Part shown: positions 1 to 5,563 of the stretch, piece by piece | Position numbering within the stretch: the first letter of the stretch is position 1 | How the letters are laid out: each line of letters opens with the position of its first letter | Origin: Coriobacteriia bacterium | GTDB taxonomy: Bacteria; Actinomycetota; Coriobacteriia; Coriobacteriales; QAMH01 | Direction of reading: 5' to 3' | DNA: 5,563 nucleotides | Assembly (NCBI GenBank): GCA_900756605.1 | Contig: CAAEKX010000408.1 | Location: 1 to 5,563, forward strand | The notes under the pieces: model-generated | Seen by the model: the letters and a program-made list of their open reading frames with translations, nothing else | What the model was told of the DNA's origin: nothing | Databases searched by the model: none | Program-made: the position numbers and the translations under genes

Positions 1-1197
1 CCATCGGGCGAAATGGCGGCTTTTGTTTTTGCCATTTTTCGCGCGGCTTGCGCAGGAACCTTTGTTTCGTTGAGCATGACACTATGGATCGAGTTCCTTT
101 GTACCCAGTTCAAGAACAAGGTTCGCTCATCGCTTGCGACGTTTTTTGCTCTGGCGCTACTCTGGACATTTTGCATCATGATGGCCGATGCGAGGTATGC
201 TCCGTTTTTGCTCCTTGCCTGCGCGGTTGTCTCGCCATGCATATATCTGTTTCTTTGGCGGCGCTTTGTGTCAGCAAATATGCCCCCTTCTTATGATGTG
301 AAGGAAAGCGATAAAAGGTGCAAGATAACCTGGAGCTCGTCGCTACTCACCATAATGGCATCTCTAGTTCAGGGTTTTTCCCTTGCGTGGCTCATCATGG
401 CCGGAGCATACCATGGTTGGATGCCGCTTCTCATAGGTGGCATATCATTTGTTGTAAGCGCTATGGTGTTATTTGACACATTTCACGGGCTCGTGCTTCG
501 AGAAACCCTGGTTCGCAAATTCTTTCTCCCTGTCCTTGCAACTTGCATACTCGTCTTTTTGTTTATCCCTGAGCCATGGGCCTTTATACCTGCCATTGCC
601 GCTTTCTGTTTTTCGCTTATTCCCTATACTCTGGCCGGCAGCGCTACCTGCGAGCATATTGTGACATGCCAGCTCTCGACCCTGCGCATATACACGCGGA
701 CACGTCTCTGTTCAACGGGCGGCCTTTGCCTGGGACTCGTTGTTGGATATGCCTCCTTATACACCCAGCTATTTGGAGAGATGACTCGTCAGATATGGAT
801 AGTCATCATCGTTGTTCTTCTGATCGTCGTCTTCTCTTTGCTTTCCTCCCGGAGCCACTATCCAGGCGAGGAAGACGAAGTGCTTCAAGAGGAAACCGAT
901 GGGCAGATTCTCACGCGACAAGACATTGCCAGCATCATGGATGGCAGGCAGCACTATATAAATCGATGCAATGCTGTGGCGGAGGAGTATGGCTTGACAG
1001 AGCGGCAGCGTGAAGTGCTCTATCTGCTCGCAAAGGGACGTAACACCGCTTACATTCGTGACGAGCTCGTCATTTCGCCCCATACGGTGAAAGCGCATGT
1101 ATATGCGATTTACAAGAAAACCGGCCAGCATTCTCAACAAGATCTTATCGATTTAGTCGAGGGGGTTGAATCCGGCAAAGTGGGAGCAGGGGACTGA
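1..1197 (+). CDS. Membrane-embedded LuxR-family transcriptional regulator, 5'-truncated by window edge
   Basis: The protein has a multi-span membrane region followed by a C-terminal LuxR/GerE DNA-binding domain. Numbering from the ATG at base 13, hydrophobic segments lie near residues 4-28, 43-60, 63-82, 110-131, 134-154, 170-187, 190-209, 232-254 and 262-281. An acidic linker (about 285-325) leads to the HTH at 326-383 (YGLTERQREVLYLLAKGRN..., recognition helix SPHTVKAHVYAIYKK). The gene is probably incomplete. The frame is open back to base 1, no Shine-Dalgarno precedes the ATG at 13, and the shared SDKR motif sits at residue 99 here but at 201 in the downstream paralogue, so roughly 100 N-terminal residues are missing. 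The gene ends in tandem in-frame stops (TGA TAA, 1195-1200). In Eggerthella, regulators of this architecture control neighbouring catechol-dehydroxylase-type molybdoenzymes. That this one controls the downstream oxidoreductase is inference; the ligand is unknown. Confidence 0.88.
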   Translation, partial: PSGEMAAFVFAIFRAACAGTFVSLSMTLWIEFLCTQFKNKVRSSLATFFALALLWTFCIMMADARYAPFLLLACAVVSPCIYLFLWRRFVSANMPPSYDVKESDKRCKITWSSSLLTIMASLVQGFSLAWLIMAGAYHGWMPLLIGGISFVVSAMVLFDTFHGLVLRETLVRKFFLPVLATCILVFLFIPEPWAFIPAIAAFCFSLIPYTLAGSATCEHIVTCQLSTLRIYTRTRLCSTGGLCLGLVVGYASLYTQLFGEMTRQIWIVIIVVLLIVVFSLLSSRSHYPGEEDEVLQEETDGQILTRQDIASIMDGRQHYINRCNAVAEEYGLTERQREVLYLLAKGRNTAYIRDELVISPHTVKAHVYAIYKKTGQHSQQDLIDLVEGVESGKVGAGD

Positions 1198-1256
1198 TAA
1201 AGCAGGGGTGTCCTCGTGTTATGCATTGAGCGTGCGCTTGGGGTGTCGGAGCTGAT

Positions 1257-1263
1257 GGAGGGG
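1257..1263 (+). promoter_or_regulatory. Shine-Dalgarno sequence of the second regulator
   Basis: GGAGGGG ends 7 bases before the ATG at 1271. The oxidoreductase and ferredoxin genes also have a purine-rich SD core 7 bases before their ATGs, which supports 1271 as the true start. Confidence 0.75.
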
Positions 1264-1270
1264 ACGTCGA

Positions 1271-2689
1271 ATGGGTTCTGGTGGCGCAGATAGGCGGGAT
1301 TCAGCATCGACGAAGCTTGGCATAGATCTTGTCGTGTGTTTCATCGGCTTTGCGAGCTTCATCGTTATATTTATCGGCTTGTTCGTGCTTCTGCCTTCCC
1401 TGGCTTTTGCCGGCACGTGTGTTTTGTGCGTACGAGTCCTTTGCGGATTGGTATTGCTGGGGATGGCGGCAATCGTGTATGGAACTTCGCAGATTGTGGC
1501 GCAACGTCGCTCAATTCCGCTTTTTGCCTGTGCTGCTATAGGGGCTGTCGGATTTATAGGAGTTCCCGCACTTATGGTTGCGGGTCTTGAGTGGCAGGCG
1601 GTCGTGTCCTTGGCTTTTGCGGCATTAGGCGTAGCGGCCCTCGGAGCCCTGTGGTTCATGCAACTATGCCATATTCGAGGTAGTGGGCTTATGCTTTTTA
1701 TTACCCTCGGAACATTGGTTGGCGTGTGTCTTTGCCTTGGCATGTGGTTTATGGAGGCTCTTGCATGTCAAGTGGCCCTTGCGCTCTTCGCTCTGGTTTC
1801 TTTCGGGTGCGTTTGCGTTCTTGCACGCATGAGACCGAAGACCTTTGCAGGGGTGGTGAAGAATCGGGATTCGGATAAGCGTTCTAAGATTCAGACTTCT
1901 TCGGCAATCATGCTGGGATCCACGTTTTTCGAGTTTGGCTTTGTCGTGGGTATGACTACCATCACGGATGTCATAGTCCCTTGTTTCATCGGCGGAATAC
2001 TGGCCGCATCCATGCTTGTGCTAGACACGATGGCGGATCGCGTTATAACAGAGCGGAGCCTTGCGCCACTCATGCCGCCCTTGCTCGTATTTGCGTTCAT
2101 GTTCATGCTTGCGTTCGGAGATGTAGCCAAGCTTATCGCTCTCTGCATTATCACGATTGTGTTTTCCATCTACCTTGCCTTCGGATTGGTTGCCTTGGTC
2201 GAGCATGTGCGCATCTGCGATCTGGCCCCACTACGAACTTACGGAAAGGCGCGATGTATAGACTTTGCTGGCTTTGTCTTGGGCCTGGCCTGCGGATTTG
2301 CCGTACAAGAGCTATCCGCGAGATACGCCTCGTTTCTGGTGCTCGCCATTGCTGTCGCAATCTGCATGCTGGCCCTCATCTCTCATAAACCCCGATTTCC
2401 CGAGGCGGGAATGGAACAGGACCAGGGAGTGGCGGAGAAAGATGTCCGCATGATCTGGAAGCAGCGATGCCAGGCGGTCGGCGAACGGTACAAACTCTCC
2501 GATCGTCAACAGGAGGTGCTTTTTCTCATGGCCCAAGGCCGAAATGCAAAGTACATCGAGAGCACGCTGGTTATATCCCTCTCGACGGTTCAAACCCATA
2601 TCCGCAATATATACCGAAAGCTTGGAGTTCACTCACGTCAGGAACTCCTTGACCTAATTGAAGAGACCAAGCTTTACGGAGAGGATTGA
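1271..2689 (+). CDS. Membrane-embedded LuxR-family transcriptional regulator, complete (472 aa)
   Basis: This is a full-length member of the same family as the upstream gene. After a short polar N-terminus (MGSGGADRRDSASTK), about twelve hydrophobic segments run from residue ~18 to ~370, with a polar break at ~186-208 containing SDKRSKI, which matches SDKRCKI upstream. A charged linker (~371-405) leads to the GerE-type HTH at 407-464 (YKLSDRQQEVLFLMAQGRN..., recognition helix SLSTVQTHIRNIYRK). Also shared with the upstream protein are an EHV/EHI...C.L..LR.Y block with a following G..LGL..G.A segment, and the RC.AV.E.Y lead-in to the HTH. The recognition helices differ, so the two may bind different sites. 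The 72-base gap between the genes has no convincing terminator, so co-transcription is possible; an 8-base repeat (AGCAGGGG, 1185-1192 and 1201-1208) lies at the junction. The membrane part likely binds a small molecule and the HTH likely activates transcription; ligand and target are not shown by sequence. Confidence 0.92.
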   Translation: MGSGGADRRDSASTKLGIDLVVCFIGFASFIVIFIGLFVLLPSLAFAGTCVLCVRVLCGLVLLGMAAIVYGTSQIVAQRRSIPLFACAAIGAVGFIGVPALMVAGLEWQAVVSLAFAALGVAALGALWFMQLCHIRGSGLMLFITLGTLVGVCLCLGMWFMEALACQVALALFALVSFGCVCVLARMRPKTFAGVVKNRDSDKRSKIQTSSAIMLGSTFFEFGFVVGMTTITDVIVPCFIGGILAASMLVLDTMADRVITERSLAPLMPPLLVFAFMFMLAFGDVAKLIALCIITIVFSIYLAFGLVALVEHVRICDLAPLRTYGKARCIDFAGFVLGLACGFAVQELSARYASFLVLAIAVAICMLALISHKPRFPEAGMEQDQGVAEKDVRMIWKQRCQAVGERYKLSDRQQEVLFLMAQGRNAKYIESTLVISLSTVQTHIRNIYRKLGVHSRQELLDLIEETKLYGED

Positions 2690-2701
2690 ATGTCGAGCAA
2701 T

Positions 2702-2860
2702 TATGCACAAGCCTGACACTCGCCGATTCCACTGCAAACTACCAGGCACTTTCATCGTCCTTATCCCATTGGTCTTACAACATGAATTCCCTAATCGGTA
2801 TTACAAATCGAAGCAATCGTGAGAAAAATGGGAAATCATCAATAATTAGGTATGCACAAG
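2702..2860 (+). repeat. Pair of exact 10-base direct repeats flanking the leader region
   Basis: TATGCACAAG occurs at 2702-2711 and again at 2851-2860, 149 bases apart, inside the non-coding gap between the second regulator and the oxidoreductase. It may be coincidence or a pair of protein-binding half-sites. No longer similarity extends around either copy. Confidence 0.3.
2769..2812 (+). promoter_or_regulatory. Imperfect 18-base direct repeat, candidate operator
   Basis: TTGGTCTTACAACATGAA (2769-2786) and TCGGTATTACAAATCGAA (2795-2812) agree at 13 of 18 positions, with the core GGT(C/A)TTACAA in both. The copies start 26 bases apart, close to two and a half helical turns. They lie about 145-190 bases upstream of the oxidoreductase start, where an activator site would be plausible. 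Binding by one of the two upstream LuxR-type regulators is inference; no confident -35/-10 pair could be assigned nearby. Confidence 0.35.
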
Positions 2861-2883
2861 AACCCCAAAATCACGTTGATGAC

Positions 2884-2900
2884 AGGGGCTAAAGACCCCT
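2884..2900 (+). promoter_or_regulatory. Short GC-rich hairpin in the oxidoreductase leader
   Basis: AGGGG (2884-2888) pairs with CCCCT (2896-2900). One further C-G pair (2889-2894) closes a UAAA loop, leaving A2895 bulged. No U-tract follows, so it is not a classical intrinsic terminator. It abuts directly the next inverted repeat, which begins at 2901. GGGG (2885-2888) could alternatively pair with CCCC at 2863-2866, giving two mutually exclusive folds. The role is unknown, and it exists as RNA only if transcription starts upstream of about 2884. Confidence 0.45.
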
Positions 2901-2958
2901 CATAAGCTTCCTCCATTGAAACGCCTAGTGCGTCAAGAGAGAAGGAGGAAGGCTTATG
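2901..2958 (+). promoter_or_regulatory. Long inverted repeat sequestering the SD and start codon of the oxidoreductase gene
   Basis: The arm CATAAGCTTCCTCC (2901-2914) is complementary to GGAGGAAGGCTTATG (2944-2958) over 14 base pairs, with a single bulged G on the 3' side. The 3' arm is the Shine-Dalgarno GGAGG (2944-2948) plus the start codon ATG (2956-2958). The 29-base loop has its own potential stem: TTGA (2916-2919) with TCAA (2933-2936) and CGC (2922-2924) with GCG (2930-2932). If the transcript begins upstream of 2901, the fold would hide the ribosome entry site until melted or rearranged. This is consistent with translational control, by temperature, ligand, protein or an upstream ribosome. 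The complementarity is directly visible; function is inferred. A DNA-level operator is the main alternative. Confidence 0.6.
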
Positions 2959-5451
2959 GTTGATTATCAAGGGTTCTTGGATAGCATCGACCGCAAGGCG
3001 TACCACGAGGGCGAGTGGCAGTGGGAGGAAGACGGTTATACCGTTACCCGTACCTACAACTATTCTGCTCCGGGATGTCACGATTCATGCGGTGTTTTGC
3101 TGTACACGAAAGATGGAAAGCTTGCCCGTATTGAGGGAGATCCGCTTGACCCCTACGCAAACGGAAAGCTCTGCATGCGCTGTCTCGACATGGTCGAGAT
3201 GGTCGAAAGCAACCAGCGCCTGAAGTACCCCATGAAGCGCGCTGGCGAGCGTGGCGAAAACAAGTGGGAGCGCATTTCCTGGGATGAGGCTCTCGACATG
3301 ATCGAGACCTATATCAAAGAGGAAATCGACGACAAGGGCTTGGGCCGCAAGTCCATTCTTGTGGGCCACGGTACTGGTCGTAACATCAATTGGCAGGTTC
3401 CCTTCATTGCCGGCGCCTGCTTCCGCACGGCAAATGTCGGAGGCATCTACTTCTCCGGCTGGTGGTGCTATATGCCGCGTGTCTGTGGTGCTGCCGGTCC
3501 GCTCGGTGACTATCCCATCGTAGACGCGTCTGAGACACTACCTGACCGTTACGCGAATCCCGAGTGGCAACCCCCCGAAGTTCTCGTTGTCTGGGGCAAT
3601 GAACCGCTTAAGTCCAATGGTGACGGTTATCTGGGCCACTGGCTCAATGTCTGCGTGCAGGCGGGCACCAAGATTATCTCCATCGATCCAGTTCTTACCT
3701 GGTGGGGAGCTCGAGCCGAGTATTGGCTCCGTCCTCATCCTGGCACTGATTGCTGCCTTGCCCTCGCATGGCTCAATGTCATCATGAACGAGGATCTTAT
3801 TGATCACGAGTTCGTTGACAAGTGGTGCGCTTACTACGATGAACTCAAGGAGCATTGCCAGCAGTTCACGCCAGAGTGGGCGTCCAAGATCACGGGCGTG
3901 CCCGTGGAAGATATCATCGGGTCTGCTCGCATGTATGCCAATGCCGGCCGTGGCGCAATTCAGTGGGGCCTCGTCTTTGATGCGGGCACGTCTTCGGCTA
4001 TGCATTGGACCGAGGCCGTCTGCGATCTCATGGCCATATGCGGCAATATCGAAAAGCCCGGCACCCACGTGCTCGTACACAATTCGTTTGATATTAATGC
4101 AGGTTATTCATCGGTTGATCTGTATGCGGATGAAGATGCGCTTGCCATGAAATTCCGCAAATGGATGGTTGGGGATGAAGGCCTCGATTTCGTGGGCATG
4201 TCCAACTGCGATGCCATGGCATCTGTCTTGGAGGCGGGCAAGATCCCCGTGACAGGGGAGGACTACCCCATCAAGATGTTCTGGGCCCAGTCTTGCAATG
4301 CCTTTGCGGGACACGAGGGCGCTGCTGCTCGAGCCTACAAGTACATCTCGAAGATTCCCTTTATCGTATATGCAGACCCCATGATTACTCCCACCATGGT
4401 GGCCATTGCCGACCTCATCCTTCCCGTTTCCATGTCGGTGGAGCGTGATTCCGCGCGTACGTGGTGGACTCCTCTTCGTGCCATGAAAAAGGTCACCTCT
4501 TTCTATGAGGCAAAGTCGGATGAGGAGATTGCCCTGTGGCTCGGCAAGCGCCTCAATCCCGAGCTCTTTGTGCGCTGGGAAACCGTCGAGGACTTCATCA
4601 ATGACTATCTCCTTACGGACCTTGCGGTCGTTGGTGAGGATGGAAAGGTCAAGAAGGCTAACTTCTCTGCCGCCACGGATGAGGATTGGGGTCATACCTC
4701 GGTTTCCGAGGAGGGTGGACCGACCATCACGACGAAGTGCCCCTACACCTTCGACCAGCTCGTCAAGGATGCCAATGGCCATGCCTACGACGAGTGGAAC
4801 GCGACTTACAACAAACATGAAAAGGGGCTGCTGCGCGGCGACGGTCAGCCGGGCTTCAACACGCCTTCGGGACGCATTGAGCTCGTTCCGAGCATCTTCA
4901 CGGCGTGGGGCATTCCGCCGTATCCCGTCTACACGCCCGCACCGGAGACGTGGGAGACCACTCCCGAGATCATGGAGGAGCTGCCCTTCTACATGATCAA
5001 CGGCGCCCGTTCCTACGAGTTCTTCCACACGGAGCATCGAATGGCGCAGACCATGCGCGAATTCCACCCGGAACCGCTTGTCAAGATCTCGCCGAACACC
5101 GCAGCCAAGTATGACTTGCAAGATGGCGACTGGATTTGGATGGAGAACGACGAGGGTCGTTGCCGTCAGATGGTCAAGATCTTTGCCGGCGTACCGGATG
5201 ATTGCGTTTCTGCCGAGCATGGCTGGTGGAAGCCCGAGGAAGAGGCAGCGCTTCCATCTCTCAACCACTGCTTCGAGTACAACGTGAACAACCTCACGCG
5301 TAATTTCCAGGCAGGACCGGGTGGAATCGGATCTCCCATCAAGTGCACGCGTTGCCGCATCTACAAGTACAAGGAAGGCGACACCCCGGCGGGTGTCCAG
5401 ATCACCCAGCTTGGCGGCTGGCGCGATGACTTCGAGCCGATGAAGCCGTAA
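2956..5451 (+). CDS. Molybdopterin oxidoreductase catalytic subunit (DMSO reductase superfamily), cytoplasmic, 831 aa
   Basis: This is predicted to be the bis-MGD molybdenum catalytic subunit of a reductase, dehydroxylase or hydroxytransferase-like enzyme. An N-terminal Fe-S-type motif (PGCHDSCGVLLYTKDGKLARIEGDP) is followed by GKLCMRC, giving C41-x3-C45-x27-C73-x2-C76. Next come the GHGTGRN loop (137-143), SGWWCYMPR with C171 as the likely Mo ligand, VVWGNEP (211-217), IDPVLTWWGARA.YWL..HPGTD (243-265), ADLILPVSMSVERD (485-498), and the C-terminal dinucleotide-binding domain from about 676 (INGARSYEFFHTEHR, then DLQDGDWIWMEN at 720-731). Length is normal for the family. No twin-arginine signal or hydrophobic N-terminus is present, so it should act in the cytoplasm. 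The start at 2956 has GGAGG 7 bases upstream. A ferredoxin-like partner follows after 13 bases. Similar soluble enzymes include pyrogallol hydroxytransferase, acetylene hydratase and gut catechol dehydroxylases; the substrate is not determinable here. An extra CxxC (C797, C800) lies near the C-terminus. Confidence 0.95.
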   Translation: MVDYQGFLDSIDRKAYHEGEWQWEEDGYTVTRTYNYSAPGCHDSCGVLLYTKDGKLARIEGDPLDPYANGKLCMRCLDMVEMVESNQRLKYPMKRAGERGENKWERISWDEALDMIETYIKEEIDDKGLGRKSILVGHGTGRNINWQVPFIAGACFRTANVGGIYFSGWWCYMPRVCGAAGPLGDYPIVDASETLPDRYANPEWQPPEVLVVWGNEPLKSNGDGYLGHWLNVCVQAGTKIISIDPVLTWWGARAEYWLRPHPGTDCCLALAWLNVIMNEDLIDHEFVDKWCAYYDELKEHCQQFTPEWASKITGVPVEDIIGSARMYANAGRGAIQWGLVFDAGTSSAMHWTEAVCDLMAICGNIEKPGTHVLVHNSFDINAGYSSVDLYADEDALAMKFRKWMVGDEGLDFVGMSNCDAMASVLEAGKIPVTGEDYPIKMFWAQSCNAFAGHEGAAARAYKYISKIPFIVYADPMITPTMVAIADLILPVSMSVERDSARTWWTPLRAMKKVTSFYEAKSDEEIALWLGKRLNPELFVRWETVEDFINDYLLTDLAVVGEDGKVKKANFSAATDEDWGHTSVSEEGGPTITTKCPYTFDQLVKDANGHAYDEWNATYNKHEKGLLRGDGQPGFNTPSGRIELVPSIFTAWGIPPYPVYTPAPETWETTPEIMEELPFYMINGARSYEFFHTEHRMAQTMREFHPEPLVKISPNTAAKYDLQDGDWIWMENDEGRCRQMVKIFAGVPDDCVSAEHGWWKPEEEAALPSLNHCFEYNVNNLTRNFQAGPGGIGSPIKCTRCRIYKYKEGDTPAGVQITQLGGWRDDFEPMKP

Positions 5452-5457
5452 GGAGGG
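5452..5457 (+). promoter_or_regulatory. Shine-Dalgarno sequence that selects the ferredoxin start
   Basis: GGAGGG begins directly after the oxidoreductase TAA. Two in-frame ATGs follow, at 5459 and 5465. The first is only 1 base from the SD, too close for normal initiation; the second is 7 bases away, matching the other genes here. The start is therefore placed at 5465. Confidence 0.75.
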
Positions 5458-5464
5458 AATGAAG

Positions 5465-5563
5465 ATGACCAAGGGAATACTCATCAACTACGACTACTGC
5501 ACCGGCTGCCACTCCTGCGAGGTGGCCTGCAAGAAGGAGCTGGGCCTGCCCGAGGGCGAGTTC
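5465..5563 (+). CDS. Ferredoxin-like 4Fe-4S electron-transfer subunit, 3'-truncated by window edge
   Basis: Only the first 33 codons are present. They begin MTKGILINYDYCTGCHSCEV and contain C12-x2-C15-x2-C18-x3-C22, a canonical [4Fe-4S] binding motif. The GILINYDYCTGCHSCEVAC style is typical of the DmsB/NrfC-like or hydroxytransferase small subunits that carry several 4Fe-4S clusters and pass electrons to or from a bis-MGD catalytic subunit. The rest of the protein, including further cysteine motifs, lies outside the window. There is no Tat signal, as expected for such a subunit. The 13-base gap after the oxidoreductase stop, with the SD directly following that stop, indicates one operon and probably one complex. 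Confidence 0.92.
   Translation, partial: MTKGILINYDYCTGCHSCEVACKKELGLPEGEF

Noticed and set aside
2690..2716. Eight-codon ORF (MSSNYAQA) with a purine-rich SD directly after the second regulator's stop
   Set aside because: Too short to judge; the SD-like GGAGAGG is part of the regulator's coding end. No run of regulatory codons suggests a leader peptide.
2764..2833. Seven-base inverted repeat TCCCATT / AATGGGA
   Set aside because: Arms are short and 56 bases apart; expected by chance in a region of this size.
2686..2892. 68-codon frame from a TTG (or 36 codons from ATG 2782) spanning the leader
   Set aside because: There is no Shine-Dalgarno at the internal ATG, the TTG start overlaps the stop of the second regulator, and the product has no recognisable features. 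It ends inside the first leader hairpin, so a coupling role is conceivable but unsupported.
2884..2900. Intrinsic terminator for the regulator genes
   Set aside because: The stem is short and is followed by CATAAGCTTC, not a T-tract.
2876..2906. Promoter TTGATG (2876-2881) with CATAAG (2901-2906) as -10
   Set aside because: The spacer is 19 bases and the -10 match is poor. No other -35/-10 pair in 2690-2955 was convincing either (AATAAT at 2841-2846 lacks a -35), so no promoter is called. If this one were real, the SD-sequestering RNA hairpin could not form.
4108..5487. 459-codon open frame on the minus strand opposite the oxidoreductase
   Set aside because: It lies entirely over a gene with clear molybdoenzyme motifs, and its translation shows no recognisable domain. 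It is explained by the codon bias of the + strand gene.
1..5563. CRISPR array, tRNA, rRNA, insertion sequence or attachment site
   Set aside because: No regularly spaced repeats, cloverleaf-like sequence, transposase frame or terminal inverted repeats were seen on either strand.

Overview
The window looks like a chromosomal segment from an anaerobic actinobacterium of the Coriobacteriia (Eggerthellaceae-like). The main reason is the combination of membrane-embedded LuxR-type regulators next to a bis-MGD molybdoenzyme and a four-cysteine iron-sulfur partner. In Eggerthella and its relatives this arrangement is typical of inducible reductase or dehydroxylase loci. The assignment rests on protein style and moderate-to-high GC content, not on a marker gene. 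Everything recognisable is on the + strand.

Layout: (1) bases 1-1197 hold the 3' part of a regulator with a multi-span membrane region and a C-terminal LuxR/GerE helix-turn-helix; its 5' end lies outside the window. (2) After 72 bases, 1271-2689 encodes a complete second regulator of the same architecture (472 aa, about 12 membrane spans plus HTH). (3) The 266-base gap 2690-2955 has no convincing gene. It carries an imperfect 18-base direct repeat (2769-2812) that could be an operator, then two back-to-back inverted repeats (2884-2900 and 2901-2958). The second pairs a 14-base upstream arm with the Shine-Dalgarno sequence and start codon of the next gene. (4) 2956-5451 encodes an 831-aa molybdopterin oxidoreductase catalytic subunit with no Tat signal. 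(5) From 5465 to the window edge is the start of a ferredoxin-like electron-transfer subunit, 13 bases after the oxidoreductase stop codon and certainly in the same operon.

Working model (inference): one or both membrane regulators sense a small molecule and switch on the downstream oxidoreductase/ferredoxin operon. The enzyme would be a cytoplasmic Mo-bisPGD reductase, dehydroxylase or hydroxytransferase-like enzyme fed with electrons by the Fe-S subunit. The substrate cannot be read from the sequence. The most unusual signal is the strong potential hairpin that buries the ribosome binding site and AUG of the oxidoreductase, suggesting translational control on top of LuxR-type transcriptional control.
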